Shown here: piece after piece, positions 15,805 to 24,116 of the stretch
Layout: the number at the start of each line of letters is the position of its first letter
How positions within the stretch are numbered: the stretch's first letter is position 1
Origin: AP-15 sp963812675
Lineage (GTDB): Bacteria > Pseudomonadota > Alphaproteobacteria > ATCC43930 > CGMCC-115725
NCBI GenBank assembly: GCA_963812675.1
Contig: CAWEWR010000024.1
Span: 248,001 to 312,000 of the forward strand
Direction: 5' to 3'
Length of the DNA stretch: 64,000 nucleotides
Made by a program: the position numbers and the translations under genes
The notes under the pieces: model-generated
The model's input: only the letters and a program-made list of their open reading frames with translations
The model's database searches: none
Told to the model about the DNA's origin: nothing

Positions 15805-17181
15805 CTAGGGGTTGACGGCCGCGACCTGCGGCTCGGTGAACGGCTCGGTGCGGTGCACGACCCCGTCGGCGTATAATTTGTCGATGGCCCCCTCGGCCAG
15901 GCCCAGCATGTGCGCGAGAATGTCGGTCGTGTCGTCCCCGATCGACGGCGCGCCGCGCCAAATCCGCCCGGGGGTCAGCGACATTTTCGGCACGACGCCG
16001 TAGACGCGTATCGGCACGCCGGACTGCCGGTCCAGCACCGGCACCGTCATCTCGCGCGCCGCGTAGTGGGAGTCCTCATATTGGTCGCGCGTGTTGAACA
16101 CCCGCGCGCACCCGATCTTCGCCGCATTCAGCTCGGTTTCGACCTCGAGCGCCGTGTGCGCCGCGCAATACTCGCGCAGCCGCCGGTCGAGCTCGCAGCC
16201 CTTCTCGGAATTGACCGCCGCCGCGTCTTTCGAGCAGGCGTCATAGCCGTATTCGACCGGGTCGAGGCCAAGGAACCTGGGCACCCGGTCATAAATCGGC
16301 CCGCCCAGCGCGCCGATGTAAACCCACCCGTCGCTGCATCTGAATGTGTCGTAGGGCTGGAACCCCGGCGGCCGGTTCCCGGTATGTCCGTAGACCGCAC
16401 CTTCGCCAGTGAAGAGCGGCAGGGTATTGCCATTGGTCTGCGCCACCGCTTCGTACTGCGCGAGGTCGATCACCTGGCCGCGCCCGCTCTTCTTCACCTC
16501 CCACAGCGCCATCATCGTCGCCGCCCATCCGGTGAGCGCCGTGACGTAATCGCCGGTGTAGGTCTTGGCCCGTTGCGGTGGCCCGGCCGGGTCGCCGGTC
16601 AGGTTCATCATGCCGCCAAAAGCCTGCGCGATCGCGTCGTAGCCCGGGCGGCCGAGATATTCCTCCTTGCCGTATTGCCCATAGGTGCTGACCCGCACGA
16701 TGACGAGGCTCGGGTTGACCGCTAGCGCCAGCTCGTTGGTAATCCCGTTGCGTTCGAGCGTTCCGGGCATCGACGATTCCATCCAAACGTCCGAAATCTT
16801 CCACAGCGCCATCAACAACTCGATCCCGCGGGCGTGCTTGAGATCGAGGCCCATCGACAATTTGTTCTTCGTGACCTCGGCCTCGTCGCAGCCGTGAGGC
16901 CGCGGGCCGCGGGTCAAGTGCGGCGCGGCAAAGCGGAACACATCGCCGCCGGGACGTTCGACATGGATCACTTCTGCGCCGAATTCGGCGAGCTTCGTGC
17001 CGATATAGGGCTGCGCGACCAGCTGGCCGGTGCCGACCACCCGAATCCCTTCGAGCGGCCCGAAGGCGGGAGCGACGCACGGGGTCGCCGGCCGCTTCAG
17101 GTTCTTGATCCAGTCGGGGATGGCCGGTTTCAAATCCTCGATCGTGTCCTGGTGTTTGATCAGCCTCGGATCATGCGCCAT
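15805..17181 (-). CDS. CaiB/BaiF family (type III) CoA-transferase
   Basis: A 458-residue CoA-transferase: VVGTGQLVAQPYIGTKLAEF at the N-terminus, VTKNKLSMGLDLKHARG, and the active-site block GRPGYDAIAQAFGGMMNLTG with the Asp that forms the acyl anhydride. It moves CoA between an acyl-CoA and a carboxylate. ATG 17181 is preferred over 17202 because GGGGAGAG lies eight bases upstream. The divergent neighbour at 17324 is an alpha/beta hydrolase, so both may act in catabolism of the same unknown acid. Confidence 0.88.
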   Translation of the reverse strand: MAHDPRLIKHQDTIEDLKPAIPDWIKNLKRPATPCVAPAFGPLEGIRVVGTGQLVAQPYIGTKLAEFGAEVIHVERPGGDVFRFAAPHLTRGPRPHGCDEAEVTKNKLSMGLDLKHARGIELLMALWKISDVWMESSMPGTLERNGITNELALAVNPSLVIVRVSTYGQYGKEEYLGRPGYDAIAQAFGGMMNLTGDPAGPPQRAKTYTGDYVTALTGWAATMMALWEVKKSGRGQVIDLAQYEAVAQTNGNTLPLFTGEGAVYGHTGNRPPGFQPYDTFRCSDGWVYIGALGGPIYDRVPRFLGLDPVEYGYDACSKDAAAVNSEKGCELDRRLREYCAAHTALEVETELNAAKIGCARVFNTRDQYEDSHYAAREMTVPVLDRQSGVPIRVYGVVPKMSLTPGRIWRGAPSIGDDTTDILAHMLGLAEGAIDKLYADGVVHRTEPFTEPQVAAVNP

Positions 17182-17323
17182 AATTTTCGCTCTCCCCGTC
17201 ATGCGACATGGCCGCCAGGATAGCAGAAAGCCGGCGCAACGGGGTTGAGCAGATGCGAAATTTGGGCTGAACTCTCGCCCGAAAGGCTTTTGCCGGACAA
17301 CACATATGGAAGGAGAGACTGCT

Positions 17324-18085
17324 ATGCCGTTCTACGAAAAAGGCGACGTGCGCATCCGCTACGAGGAGGCCGGCTCCGGCTTCCCGCTGCTGGTCACCCC
17401 CGGCGGCGGCTTGAACTCGCGGGTCGGCAATTGGCCGACCGCCGTGTTCAACGCTCCGGAGGCCTTCAAGAACGACTTCCATTGCATCACGATGGACCAG
17501 CGCAACGCGAATGGCGGCGAGAGCAGCGGCCCGATCCCGATCGGCGACCCGTGGGACGCCTTCGCCGACGACCAATTGGGGCTGATGGACCACCTCGGCA
17601 TCCGCGAGTTCTTCTATATGGGCTACTGCATCGGCGGCTGCTTTGCCGGGAAGCTCCTCCAACGGGCGCCCGAGCGCGTCGTCGCCGCGGTGTTTTGCCA
17701 AACGGTCGGGCACCGGCCGGAGGATCCCGACGTCATGTACCGGCACGGGCATGAGAATTGGGCCCCCGAGTTCCGCGCCCGCCGGCCCGAGGTGGCGATG
17801 GATGCGATCGAGAAGTATTTTCACAACCTCTACCGCGTCCGGCCCGACTTCCTCTACAGCGTGTCGCGCGACTTCATAAAGAACTGCCGGACGCCGATGC
17901 TGGTCCTGCCGGACGACACCCCGGCGCATCCGCTGCAGACCTCGATCGATGTCGCGTCATTGGCGCCCAACGCCGAGATCACGGTCTTTCCGTGGCGCGA
18001 GCCCCCGGAATTGAAGGAACGGACAATCAACCGGGTCCGCAATTTCCTGCAGGCGCATGTGCCGATGAGGGCCGCCGCACAATAA
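17324..18085 (+). CDS. Alpha/beta hydrolase with a Cys nucleophile elbow
   Basis: A 253-residue alpha/beta hydrolase. The nucleophile elbow reads GYCIGG with Cys 102 where most have Ser, as in dienelactone hydrolases. Upstream are the oxyanion loop TPGGGLNSR and MDQRNANGGES. The C-terminal His region is atypical (VFPWREPPEL in place of GHxP), so the triad His is not obvious; catalytic competence is uncertain. ATG 17324 has AAGGAGAG upstream. Divergent from the CoA-transferase gene. Could be a hydrolase on CoA- or lactone-type intermediates; this is inference. Confidence 0.75.
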   Translation: MPFYEKGDVRIRYEEAGSGFPLLVTPGGGLNSRVGNWPTAVFNAPEAFKNDFHCITMDQRNANGGESSGPIPIGDPWDAFADDQLGLMDHLGIREFFYMGYCIGGCFAGKLLQRAPERVVAAVFCQTVGHRPEDPDVMYRHGHENWAPEFRARRPEVAMDAIEKYFHNLYRVRPDFLYSVSRDFIKNCRTPMLVLPDDTPAHPLQTSIDVASLAPNAEITVFPWREPPELKERTINRVRNFLQAHVPMRAAAQ

Positions 18086-18140
18086 ACAACCCTGGAGGGA
18101 AACAACCCTTATAGGGCGAATGAGCGCGGCGTAATCCCCC

Positions 18141-18291
18141 GCGCCGCTCGGGGCCACCGCTGACCGGCGAGTCGAGCATATAGGGGTTCTTATCGCGAAG
18201 GCGGCGTAGATCTCGCGCACCGTTCCCACCGAGTTGGTCGCCATGTCGAAGGACGCGGTAGCGGGGCGCATGCCCTCGACCAGCCCGTTTC
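18141..18291 (-). pseudogene. Fragment of an HIBADH-family dehydrogenase gene
   Basis: Reading the minus strand gives NGLVEGMRPATASFDMATNS then VGTVREIYAAFA and, after a 1-nt shift, KNPYMLDSPVSGG. This matches the middle of the intact enzyme encoded at 32350-33288 (NGLIEGMRPDTAFFDMSTNS...LYMLDSPVSGG). Only about 50 codons remain and neither Rossmann motif nor catalytic Lys is present, so it is a broken partial copy, lying just past the 3' end of the outer-membrane protein gene. Confidence 0.75.
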
Positions 18292-18303
18292 CGATTATCG
18301 GGC

Positions 18304-19092
18304 TCAGAAACGGAAGGTGCCGGCGAGGATGGGCCCCCTCATATGGACGTCGAAGCCAAAATTGCCCTGGCTTCCCGTGATATTGAAATTGAGGCTGCGA
18401 TAGCCGAGGTGGAGGTTCCACGATGGGCTGAGGGTATAGTCGATGGTGCCGAGCGCCTGCCAATCGGTATGCGCGCCGACCCCGAAACCGCCAACATCGC
18501 CATAGGCCGTGAGCCCGAAGCCATTGCCAAGCTCGCGGTGATAACGCCCGCCGATCAGCGGATCGGCCCAGCCGCCGGAGCGGTTCACCGCGACCCCCTG
18601 AAGCAGCCCCGGGTTCAGGCTCAGATTCGCGGAGAACCCCCAGGCGCGAAATCCGAGCCCGGCATCGGCAAACTGCACCGGGTCCTGGAAAAAGCGGTAG
18701 AGGGCGATCCCGGTGCCCGTATCCGCCTCCAGCGCGGCGTTGCCGCCCTGAAACAAGATGTTGTGCGTCGTAATTTTGGTGCTGACCGGCAGGTGGATCG
18801 CGTCCGCAAGAAAGCCCAAATTGCCGTAGCGGGCTTCGAATGATCCCATGAATGGGGCCCCTTCGAGATGCGACAGCAGATCGATTGTGCTCACGCTGGA
18901 ATTCACTTCGGGCACACGCGCCAGCGGCGTCGTCGTGGTTGCGTGAACGCTCGCCAGCCACAGATAGGGCGTAACGAAAAACTGGTATCCGCCCGGGGTG
19001 GTCGCGTCCTGCGCGGAGGCTTCCTCCAGCCCGGACGCGGTTCCGGCAATAAATGCGGCGATGACGGCAATCAGTTTGCAGATTCGCTGCAT
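18304..19092 (-). CDS. Outer-membrane beta-barrel protein of unknown function
   Basis: A 262-residue protein with a signal peptide (LIAVIAAFIAGTASGLEEASAQ), then alternating strands such as YQFFVTPYLWLASVHATTTT, ALYRFFQDPVQFADAGLGFR, WNLHLGYRSLNFNITGSQ and a terminal Phe after GTFR, the hallmark for BAM-dependent barrels. ATG 19092 has GAGAGGAG upstream. It is the last gene of the minus-strand run that starts at 25907. A substrate is not inferable; similar barrels are annotated as porin-like or surface antigens. Confidence 0.75.
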   Translation of the reverse strand: MQRICKLIAVIAAFIAGTASGLEEASAQDATTPGGYQFFVTPYLWLASVHATTTTPLARVPEVNSSVSTIDLLSHLEGAPFMGSFEARYGNLGFLADAIHLPVSTKITTHNILFQGGNAALEADTGTGIALYRFFQDPVQFADAGLGFRAWGFSANLSLNPGLLQGVAVNRSGGWADPLIGGRYHRELGNGFGLTAYGDVGGFGVGAHTDWQALGTIDYTLSPSWNLHLGYRSLNFNITGSQGNFGFDVHMRGPILAGTFRF

Positions 19093-19162
19093 CGATCGCT
19101 TCTCCTCTCGCTTGACTACTGGGGTCATTGGTTGACCGCGATCCGCTCCCTGGACACAGAGG

Positions 19163-20416
19163 TTAGTGCGGCCCGGTCGCGTCGAACACAATCTGGTCGT
19201 ACTCCCAGAGCTGCTCGATAAATCTGCGGGCTTGCTCATTACCAGCCGCTCCCGCGCCCCGCAGGATCTCATCGACCGAGCGGCTGCCGTCGATTGCGGC
19301 CAAGATCCGCTCTTCCGCCATGTCGATCGGGAGGGCGAGATCGGGGTAGGTGTGGGCCCGATTGATCAGGACGGCCACGGAGCCGGGAGGCACCCGGTCG
19401 CGGACGCACAAGGTCCACGGCAGACGCAAAGGAATGTATTCCCGCCAGGCATCCCCGTCGAAGGTAATGGGCTGGCAGTCGCCCAGGCGATCGTCGCGAT
19501 AGGCGATGAAGTTGTGCTTGGCTATGGTCCCGCGCAGCAATTCGACCGCGGCGTGCTGCAATGGCGGCGACAGCGAGACGAGACGAGCTGCGTGTGGCGT
19601 GCTCGCCACTGCCCCGCATTGCGGGTGATAGGGAGCCTGCTCGAACCAGCGCCCGAACGATAGGCCGCAGCGCTCTAGCCAGGCATAGAGCTGCGGCACG
19701 GTGTAGGCGCGGTCTTGAGGGTGAAGCAGCGCATCGGCGAGCGCGTTTGGATGTCTGAAATCCTTCGCCCGCCTCGCCACGCCCGCTATCGGATGGTCGG
19801 CAGACAGGGCAGCGATCGTGGCGCCGAGGTCTCGCAGTTCCGTCTCTGTGGCGCCGACCCCGAGCAGGCGGCAGTACTCCTGCATCATATAGATACCGGT
19901 ACGTCCATATGTTGCATAGACCATCAAGTGCATCGCGCCGTTGGGCGCAAGGACACCGCGTAGCGCCCGCAGGCCGGTATCCGGGTCGGGTAGGTGGTGG
20001 AGGACGCCGGTGCAGACGATCTGGTCGAACGTCTGGCCGAGCTCTCGGACCTGCTCGATCGCGAGCCGATGGAGATCGAGATTTCGCAATCGATATTTTT
20101 GCTGAAGATCGCGCGTGTGGCGCAGGCTGGTTTCGCTGATGTCGATTGCCGTCACACGAGCATCAGGTTCGCGCAGCGCATGAATGGCTGCCTGGGATGT
20201 TCCGCAGCCGGCGACCAGGATCTCTCGATCTGCCCGCGGCGCCTCCGTTGGCCACAGCAGAAGGGACAATGCCCGACGCCGATCGGGGTTCCGATAGAGG
20301 TCGCGGTGCCGATCCAGGTTGACGATCGGCGCCGGATACGGGTGGCTTTCGTAGAACGCGCGCACCTCATCGGCGGGATCGGAGGGCACCGGTGTTCTCG
20401 TCTCTTGCCGAGCCAT
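19163..20416 (-). CDS. SAM-dependent methyltransferase with C-terminal extension
   Basis: A 417-residue protein. The class I methyltransferase fold occupies about 60-180, with ILVAGCGTSQAAIHAL as the SAM glycine loop, VTAIDISETSLRHT as the acidic loop and FDQIVCTGVLHHLPDP. The C-terminal half, about 280-417, includes RDRVPPGSVAVLINRAH and ends in SVDEILRGAGA, a winged-helix-like segment; this domain mix is common in uncharacterised methyltransferases. It lies 77 bp downstream of the sulfatase. Substrate unknown. Confidence 0.82.
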   Translation of the reverse strand: MARQETRTPVPSDPADEVRAFYESHPYPAPIVNLDRHRDLYRNPDRRRALSLLLWPTEAPRADREILVAGCGTSQAAIHALREPDARVTAIDISETSLRHTRDLQQKYRLRNLDLHRLAIEQVRELGQTFDQIVCTGVLHHLPDPDTGLRALRGVLAPNGAMHLMVYATYGRTGIYMMQEYCRLLGVGATETELRDLGATIAALSADHPIAGVARRAKDFRHPNALADALLHPQDRAYTVPQLYAWLERCGLSFGRWFEQAPYHPQCGAVASTPHAARLVSLSPPLQHAAVELLRGTIAKHNFIAYRDDRLGDCQPITFDGDAWREYIPLRLPWTLCVRDRVPPGSVAVLINRAHTYPDLALPIDMAEERILAAIDGSRSVDEILRGAGAAGNEQARRFIEQLWEYDQIVFDATGPH

Positions 20417-20493
20417 CTGCGTCTCTTCGCACCCTGCAGCGGGCGGCCGACCGTAGAACCCGGCCGGCCGCCCGCCAAACCGGTTCGGCCGGG

Positions 20494-22041
20494 TTATGTG
20501 TGGGTACTCTCTTGCAGCCTCCGGAGAACCTCGTCGAGGTTGAAGCTGGCGGCCTTTTGGCGCTGCGGGAACTCCCTGAAGGTGGCGAGAAATTCGCCGA
20601 TATAGCCCTGTGCTGGGACAAACAGGTAGGCGTGATCAACCAGCCAGTCGTAGTAGGTAACCGACGTGATGTCTGCGCGCTCAAAGGGGTCCGTGCGGAG
20701 ATTGAACAACTTTGGCACGCGGAGGGTGACGAACGGCTCGGACCAGACCCGCAACGTGCCGGGCTGCCGCTGTTCCGCGAACACGATCTTCCAGTTGTCG
20801 TACCGCAGTGCCACGAGCTGCTGGTCGTCGTTGCAGTAGATGAACGAGACCCGCGGGCTCTTTTCCGCTTCACCGGTCAAATAGGGGACCAAATTATGGC
20901 CATCGAGGTGGACCTTATAGGTCATGTCCCCGATCGTGTAGCCCTTCAAGAGCTTGTCGGTGACATCCGCGTCGCCGGCCATGGCCAGGAATGTCGGCAG
21001 CCAGTCGTGATGGGCCACCATCTCGTTCGACACGCTGCCCGGTTTGATTTTGCCGGGCCAGCGGATCACGCACGGCACCCGATAGGCACCCTCCCAGTTG
21101 GTGTTCTTCTCGTTGCGGAACGGAGTCATCGCCCCATCCGGCCAAGAAAACATATTCGGACCGTTATCGGTGCTGTACATGACAAAGGTGTTGTCGGCGA
21201 TGCCGGCGTCGTCGAGCGCCTTGAGCACGGCGCCGACGTTCTTGTCGTGATCGATCATAACGTCGTGGTATTCGCTCTGCCAGCGGCCCGACTGGCCTCG
21301 GCTTTCCGGCTTCACATGCGTGCGGAAATGCATATGGGTGAAGTTGACCCACAGAAAGAACGGTTGGCCGGCCTGGGCCTGCCGTTTGATGTAGTCGACG
21401 GCGCGGCTGGCGATGTCGTCGTCGATCGTTTCCATGCGCTTCCTCGTCAGCGGGCCGGTGTCGTGGACGGTCTGCTTGCCGACCCTGCCGAAGCGCGGGT
21501 CGACCGTCACATCGTCGGTGTCGGTGGCCTTGCAGTCCAAGACCCCGCGCGGACCGAATTTTTCGCGAAAGTGAGGAAAATCCGACCCCTTCGGGTAATC
21601 GGGCAGTTCCGGCTCTTCCTCCGCGTTCAGGTGGTACAAATTGCCGTAGAACTCGTCGAAGCCGTGCACCGTCGGCAGATATTCGTTGCGATCGCCGAGG
21701 TGGTTCTTGCCAATCTGCGCGGTCGCATAGCCCAAGGGCTTGAGCAGCGCGGCGATAGTGGGGTCTTCCCTGTGCAGACCAACAGGAGCGGCCGGCATGC
21801 CGACTTTGGTCAACCCGGTGCGCAATCCCTGCTGACCGGTGATGAACGACGATCGTCCGGCCGTGCAGCTTTGCTCTGCGTAGCAGTCGGTGAAACGCAT
21901 GCCCTCCTGGGCGATGCGGTCGATATTGGGCGTACGGTAGCCCATCAACCCGTCGCTGTAGCAGCTCAAATTGGTAATGCCGATATCGTCGCCCCAGATG
22001 ACGACGATATTCGGCTTGGCTGCTGCTCTGGATCTAGCCAT
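20494..22041 (-). CDS. Arylsulfatase (type I, formylglycine-dependent)
   Basis: A 515-residue sulfatase. The metal site begins NIVVIWGDDIG (Asp 18-19) and the active-site signature is CTAGRSSFITG with Cys 59, the residue oxidised to formylglycine in type I sulfatases. Later are STDNGPNMFSWPDG and YRVPCVIRWPGK. No signal peptide is evident, so it appears cytoplasmic unless exported otherwise. A formylglycine-generating enzyme is encoded three genes upstream in the same direction, which strongly supports activation in cis. Substrate unknown. Confidence 0.9.
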   Translation of the reverse strand: MARSRAAAKPNIVVIWGDDIGITNLSCYSDGLMGYRTPNIDRIAQEGMRFTDCYAEQSCTAGRSSFITGQQGLRTGLTKVGMPAAPVGLHREDPTIAALLKPLGYATAQIGKNHLGDRNEYLPTVHGFDEFYGNLYHLNAEEEPELPDYPKGSDFPHFREKFGPRGVLDCKATDTDDVTVDPRFGRVGKQTVHDTGPLTRKRMETIDDDIASRAVDYIKRQAQAGQPFFLWVNFTHMHFRTHVKPESRGQSGRWQSEYHDVMIDHDKNVGAVLKALDDAGIADNTFVMYSTDNGPNMFSWPDGAMTPFRNEKNTNWEGAYRVPCVIRWPGKIKPGSVSNEMVAHHDWLPTFLAMAGDADVTDKLLKGYTIGDMTYKVHLDGHNLVPYLTGEAEKSPRVSFIYCNDDQQLVALRYDNWKIVFAEQRQPGTLRVWSEPFVTLRVPKLFNLRTDPFERADITSVTYYDWLVDHAYLFVPAQGYIGEFLATFREFPQRQKAASFNLDEVLRRLQESTHT

Positions 22042-22110
22042 CTCGATCTCCTTTCGTTGGTCGGGTGGTTTCGAAAGTGCTTATCGGTCTCGGCTGCTCG
22101 GCCTGTCTGG

Positions 22111-22554
22111 CTAAGTGAGGCGGAATAGCACGGCAAAGAACGCGAATAGGCCGATGCAGATCAGGAGAATGGCAATCGCGATGACCGGCGATTGCATCCC
22201 CTCCTTTGTCATCCCGGCAATTTGTGCGAACGACCCGCTCCACAGGTAGCGCAGAGTCCAGAAGTACTGCCAAAGCGAAATCACAAGCGCCAGGACGCCG
22301 CACGAGATCAATGCGAGCCCCAGATACTCCGGCGCCGTCGGAAGATAGGCGGGCCGGACTGCAGGTGTCTGTTGCAAGTGGTTTAGGTACTGGACAATGG
22401 CAAAGCCGAAGCCGATCAGCGCGGTGGCGGTGCGCAGCCACGACATCATCGTGCGTTCGACGCTGAGGCGAGTGCGAATCCAGCCAAAATGAGTGTCTGC
22501 CGTTACCCTCACTTCGAACCTTTCCGTGCCGGGCGCGCTGCGTGGATCTGACAT
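22111..22554 (-). CDS. DUF202/YidH-family inner-membrane protein
   Basis: A 147-residue protein with WIRTRLSVERTMMSWLRTAT followed by three hydrophobic segments (TALIGFGFAIVQYL, YLGLALISCGVLALVISLW, VIAIAILLICIGLFAFFAVL). The RTxLAxERTxLAWxRT motif followed by three helices defines DUF202. Function unknown. It lies in the sulfatase-FGE run, 10 bp from the next upstream gene, and likely shares its promoter. Confidence 0.8.
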   Translation of the reverse strand: MSDPRSAPGTERFEVRVTADTHFGWIRTRLSVERTMMSWLRTATALIGFGFAIVQYLNHLQQTPAVRPAYLPTAPEYLGLALISCGVLALVISLWQYFWTLRYLWSGSFAQIAGMTKEGMQSPVIAIAILLICIGLFAFFAVLFRLT

Positions 22555-22564
22555 GCCGGTGCTC

Positions 22565-23068
22565 TTACGACGTTTGATGCGGGGATCCGCGTTGCCACCG
22601 GCGAGCGATGCGCGCCGCCGGCCCGCGGATGATCACATACGGGATAAACGCAAACAGCAGTGCGACGATGACTGCCTCGGCCGGATAGAACTGTTTCAGC
22701 ACGATGACCTGGTATATCGCATCCATCAAAAGCCCGAGAAGGATGATCCTGGCGGTCGCGTTCAACCCTTCGTTCAGCCGCTGGGCGCGCTCGCCTGGGT
22801 TACCCAGCACCGTCCAAAAATAGGGCAAGCGGCCAGCCCGCGCGTCATTGAGACCATGCCGGATCGCGGTGATCGCGACCATCAACGGCTGCAGGATGAA
22901 CCGGAACCGCATTGGCGCGTCCGGCCGCGCGACGAGGTCGTGCCAGATGCGCCGGAAGGTAGGGATCGAAACGCCGTGCCACACGATGCCCGCGACGATC
23001 AGCGCAAGGATGAGCGCAATGATCAGTTTCGCCAGGAAGCTCAGTTTCTGTGGCCCGGCATCCGCCAT
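22565..23068 (-). CDS. Small membrane protein of unknown function
   Basis: A 167-residue protein with hydrophobic segments LAKLIIALILALIVAGIVW, ARIILLGLLMDAIYQVIVL and AVIVALLFAFIPYVIIRGPA, so about three helices with a soluble loop of 70 residues. I do not recognise the family. Packed between the DUF202 gene (10 bp) and the FGE gene (24 bp), which suggests one operon and a membrane-linked role beside sulfatase maturation or the PQQ dehydrogenase. Confidence 0.65.
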   Translation of the reverse strand: MADAGPQKLSFLAKLIIALILALIVAGIVWHGVSIPTFRRIWHDLVARPDAPMRFRFILQPLMVAITAIRHGLNDARAGRLPYFWTVLGNPGERAQRLNEGLNATARIILLGLLMDAIYQVIVLKQFYPAEAVIVALLFAFIPYVIIRGPAARIARRWQRGSPHQTS

Positions 23069-23092
23069 CGATGTGCTCCCCTCTGCCTGCCG

Positions 23093-24109
23093 TCAGGGTC
23101 GCACAACGCAGCGGAACCCGATATGGCTCATACCGCTGTCGACCATTTGCGCGTGGCGCGCCGCGGGGCGGTAGCGCCGGCAGTAGTTGGGGGCACAAAG
23201 AAATGAGCCGCCCTTTACAACTTTGCGTGGGATAGAGAACTGTGGTTGAGCGGGATCGAGACTTGCCTCTAACGGCGCGCCCCGCGGATTGTTCGGTACG
23301 CAGCAGGGGCTTTCGGCGTTCGGCATATGACGAGCGCTGAACCAATCGGTGGTCCATTCCCAGACATTTCCCGCCATATCGAACAACCCGTAACCGTTTG
23401 CCGGGAAGACGCCGACCGGCGAAGTCCTCTCGAAACCGTCAGCACAGAGGTTTTGCCAAGGGAAATCGCCCTGCCAGGTGTTTGCCATCTGGCGGCCTCC
23501 CGGGGCGAATTCGTCGCCCCAGACGAACTCGGCGCCGTCCAATCCGCCGCGCGCCGCCAACTCCCACTCGGCCTCGGTCGGCAGGGTCTTGCCTGCCCAG
23601 GCGGCGTAAGCCTCTGCGTCCTCGAACGCGATCTGCACGACGGGATGATCCAGCCTCGCGGCAACCGAGCTGCCCTTGCCTTCCGGGTGGCGCCAATACG
23701 CGCCCGGCGTCCAAGCCCACCAATTGCGGACGTCACGCAAATCGACCGGCCCGCGCGTCTTGCGAAAGACCAGCGAGCCGGGCTTGAGCATTTGTGGCAA
23801 GGCACCGGGGTAATCCGCCGGTTTCGGCCGCCGTTCCGCAATCGTGCGGTAACCGGTGGCGGCGACAAAGGCGGCGAACTGGCGATTAGTCACCGGGTAA
23901 GGGTCGATAAATAAGCTGCCAACCCGCACGCGATGCGCCGGCGCCTCTTCCGGGTAATGGACATCGGAGCCCATCCGGAACTCGCCTCCCTCGATCCACA
24001 CCATGTCCCGATACAGAGGTGCCGCCCGGGTCGAATCATCGGCAAGCCGTTCAGTCCGCACTCGAGAACTCACCAATTCCACCTCTTCTGACCGAGTCTC
24101 ACCGCGCAA
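23093..24109 (-). CDS. Formylglycine-generating enzyme (sulfatase-modifying factor)
   Basis: A 338-residue FGE-sulfatase domain protein. Family blocks in order: MVWIEGGEFRMGSD, HRVRVGSLFIDPYPVTNRQF, LPTEAEWELAARGG, GNVWEWTTDWF and KGGSFLCAPNYCRRYRPAAR. Cys 305 and Cys 310 in the last block correspond to the copper-binding active-site pair of aerobic FGE, so it should oxidise the sulfatase Cys to formylglycine. Starts 7 bp after the PQQ-dehydrogenase stop, so it is in the same transcript. EgtB-like enzymes share the fold but lack this Cys pair. Confidence 0.88.
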   Translation of the reverse strand: MRGETRSEEVELVSSRVRTERLADDSTRAAPLYRDMVWIEGGEFRMGSDVHYPEEAPAHRVRVGSLFIDPYPVTNRQFAAFVAATGYRTIAERRPKPADYPGALPQMLKPGSLVFRKTRGPVDLRDVRNWWAWTPGAYWRHPEGKGSSVAARLDHPVVQIAFEDAEAYAAWAGKTLPTEAEWELAARGGLDGAEFVWGDEFAPGGRQMANTWQGDFPWQNLCADGFERTSPVGVFPANGYGLFDMAGNVWEWTTDWFSARHMPNAESPCCVPNNPRGAPLEASLDPAQPQFSIPRKVVKGGSFLCAPNYCRRYRPAARHAQMVDSGMSHIGFRCVVRP

Positions 24110-24116
24110 GAGCGGG

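Noticed and set aside
20392..22128. 578-codon plus-strand ORF opposite the sulfatase
   Set aside because: The sulfatase on the other strand has full motif support; this translation has none.
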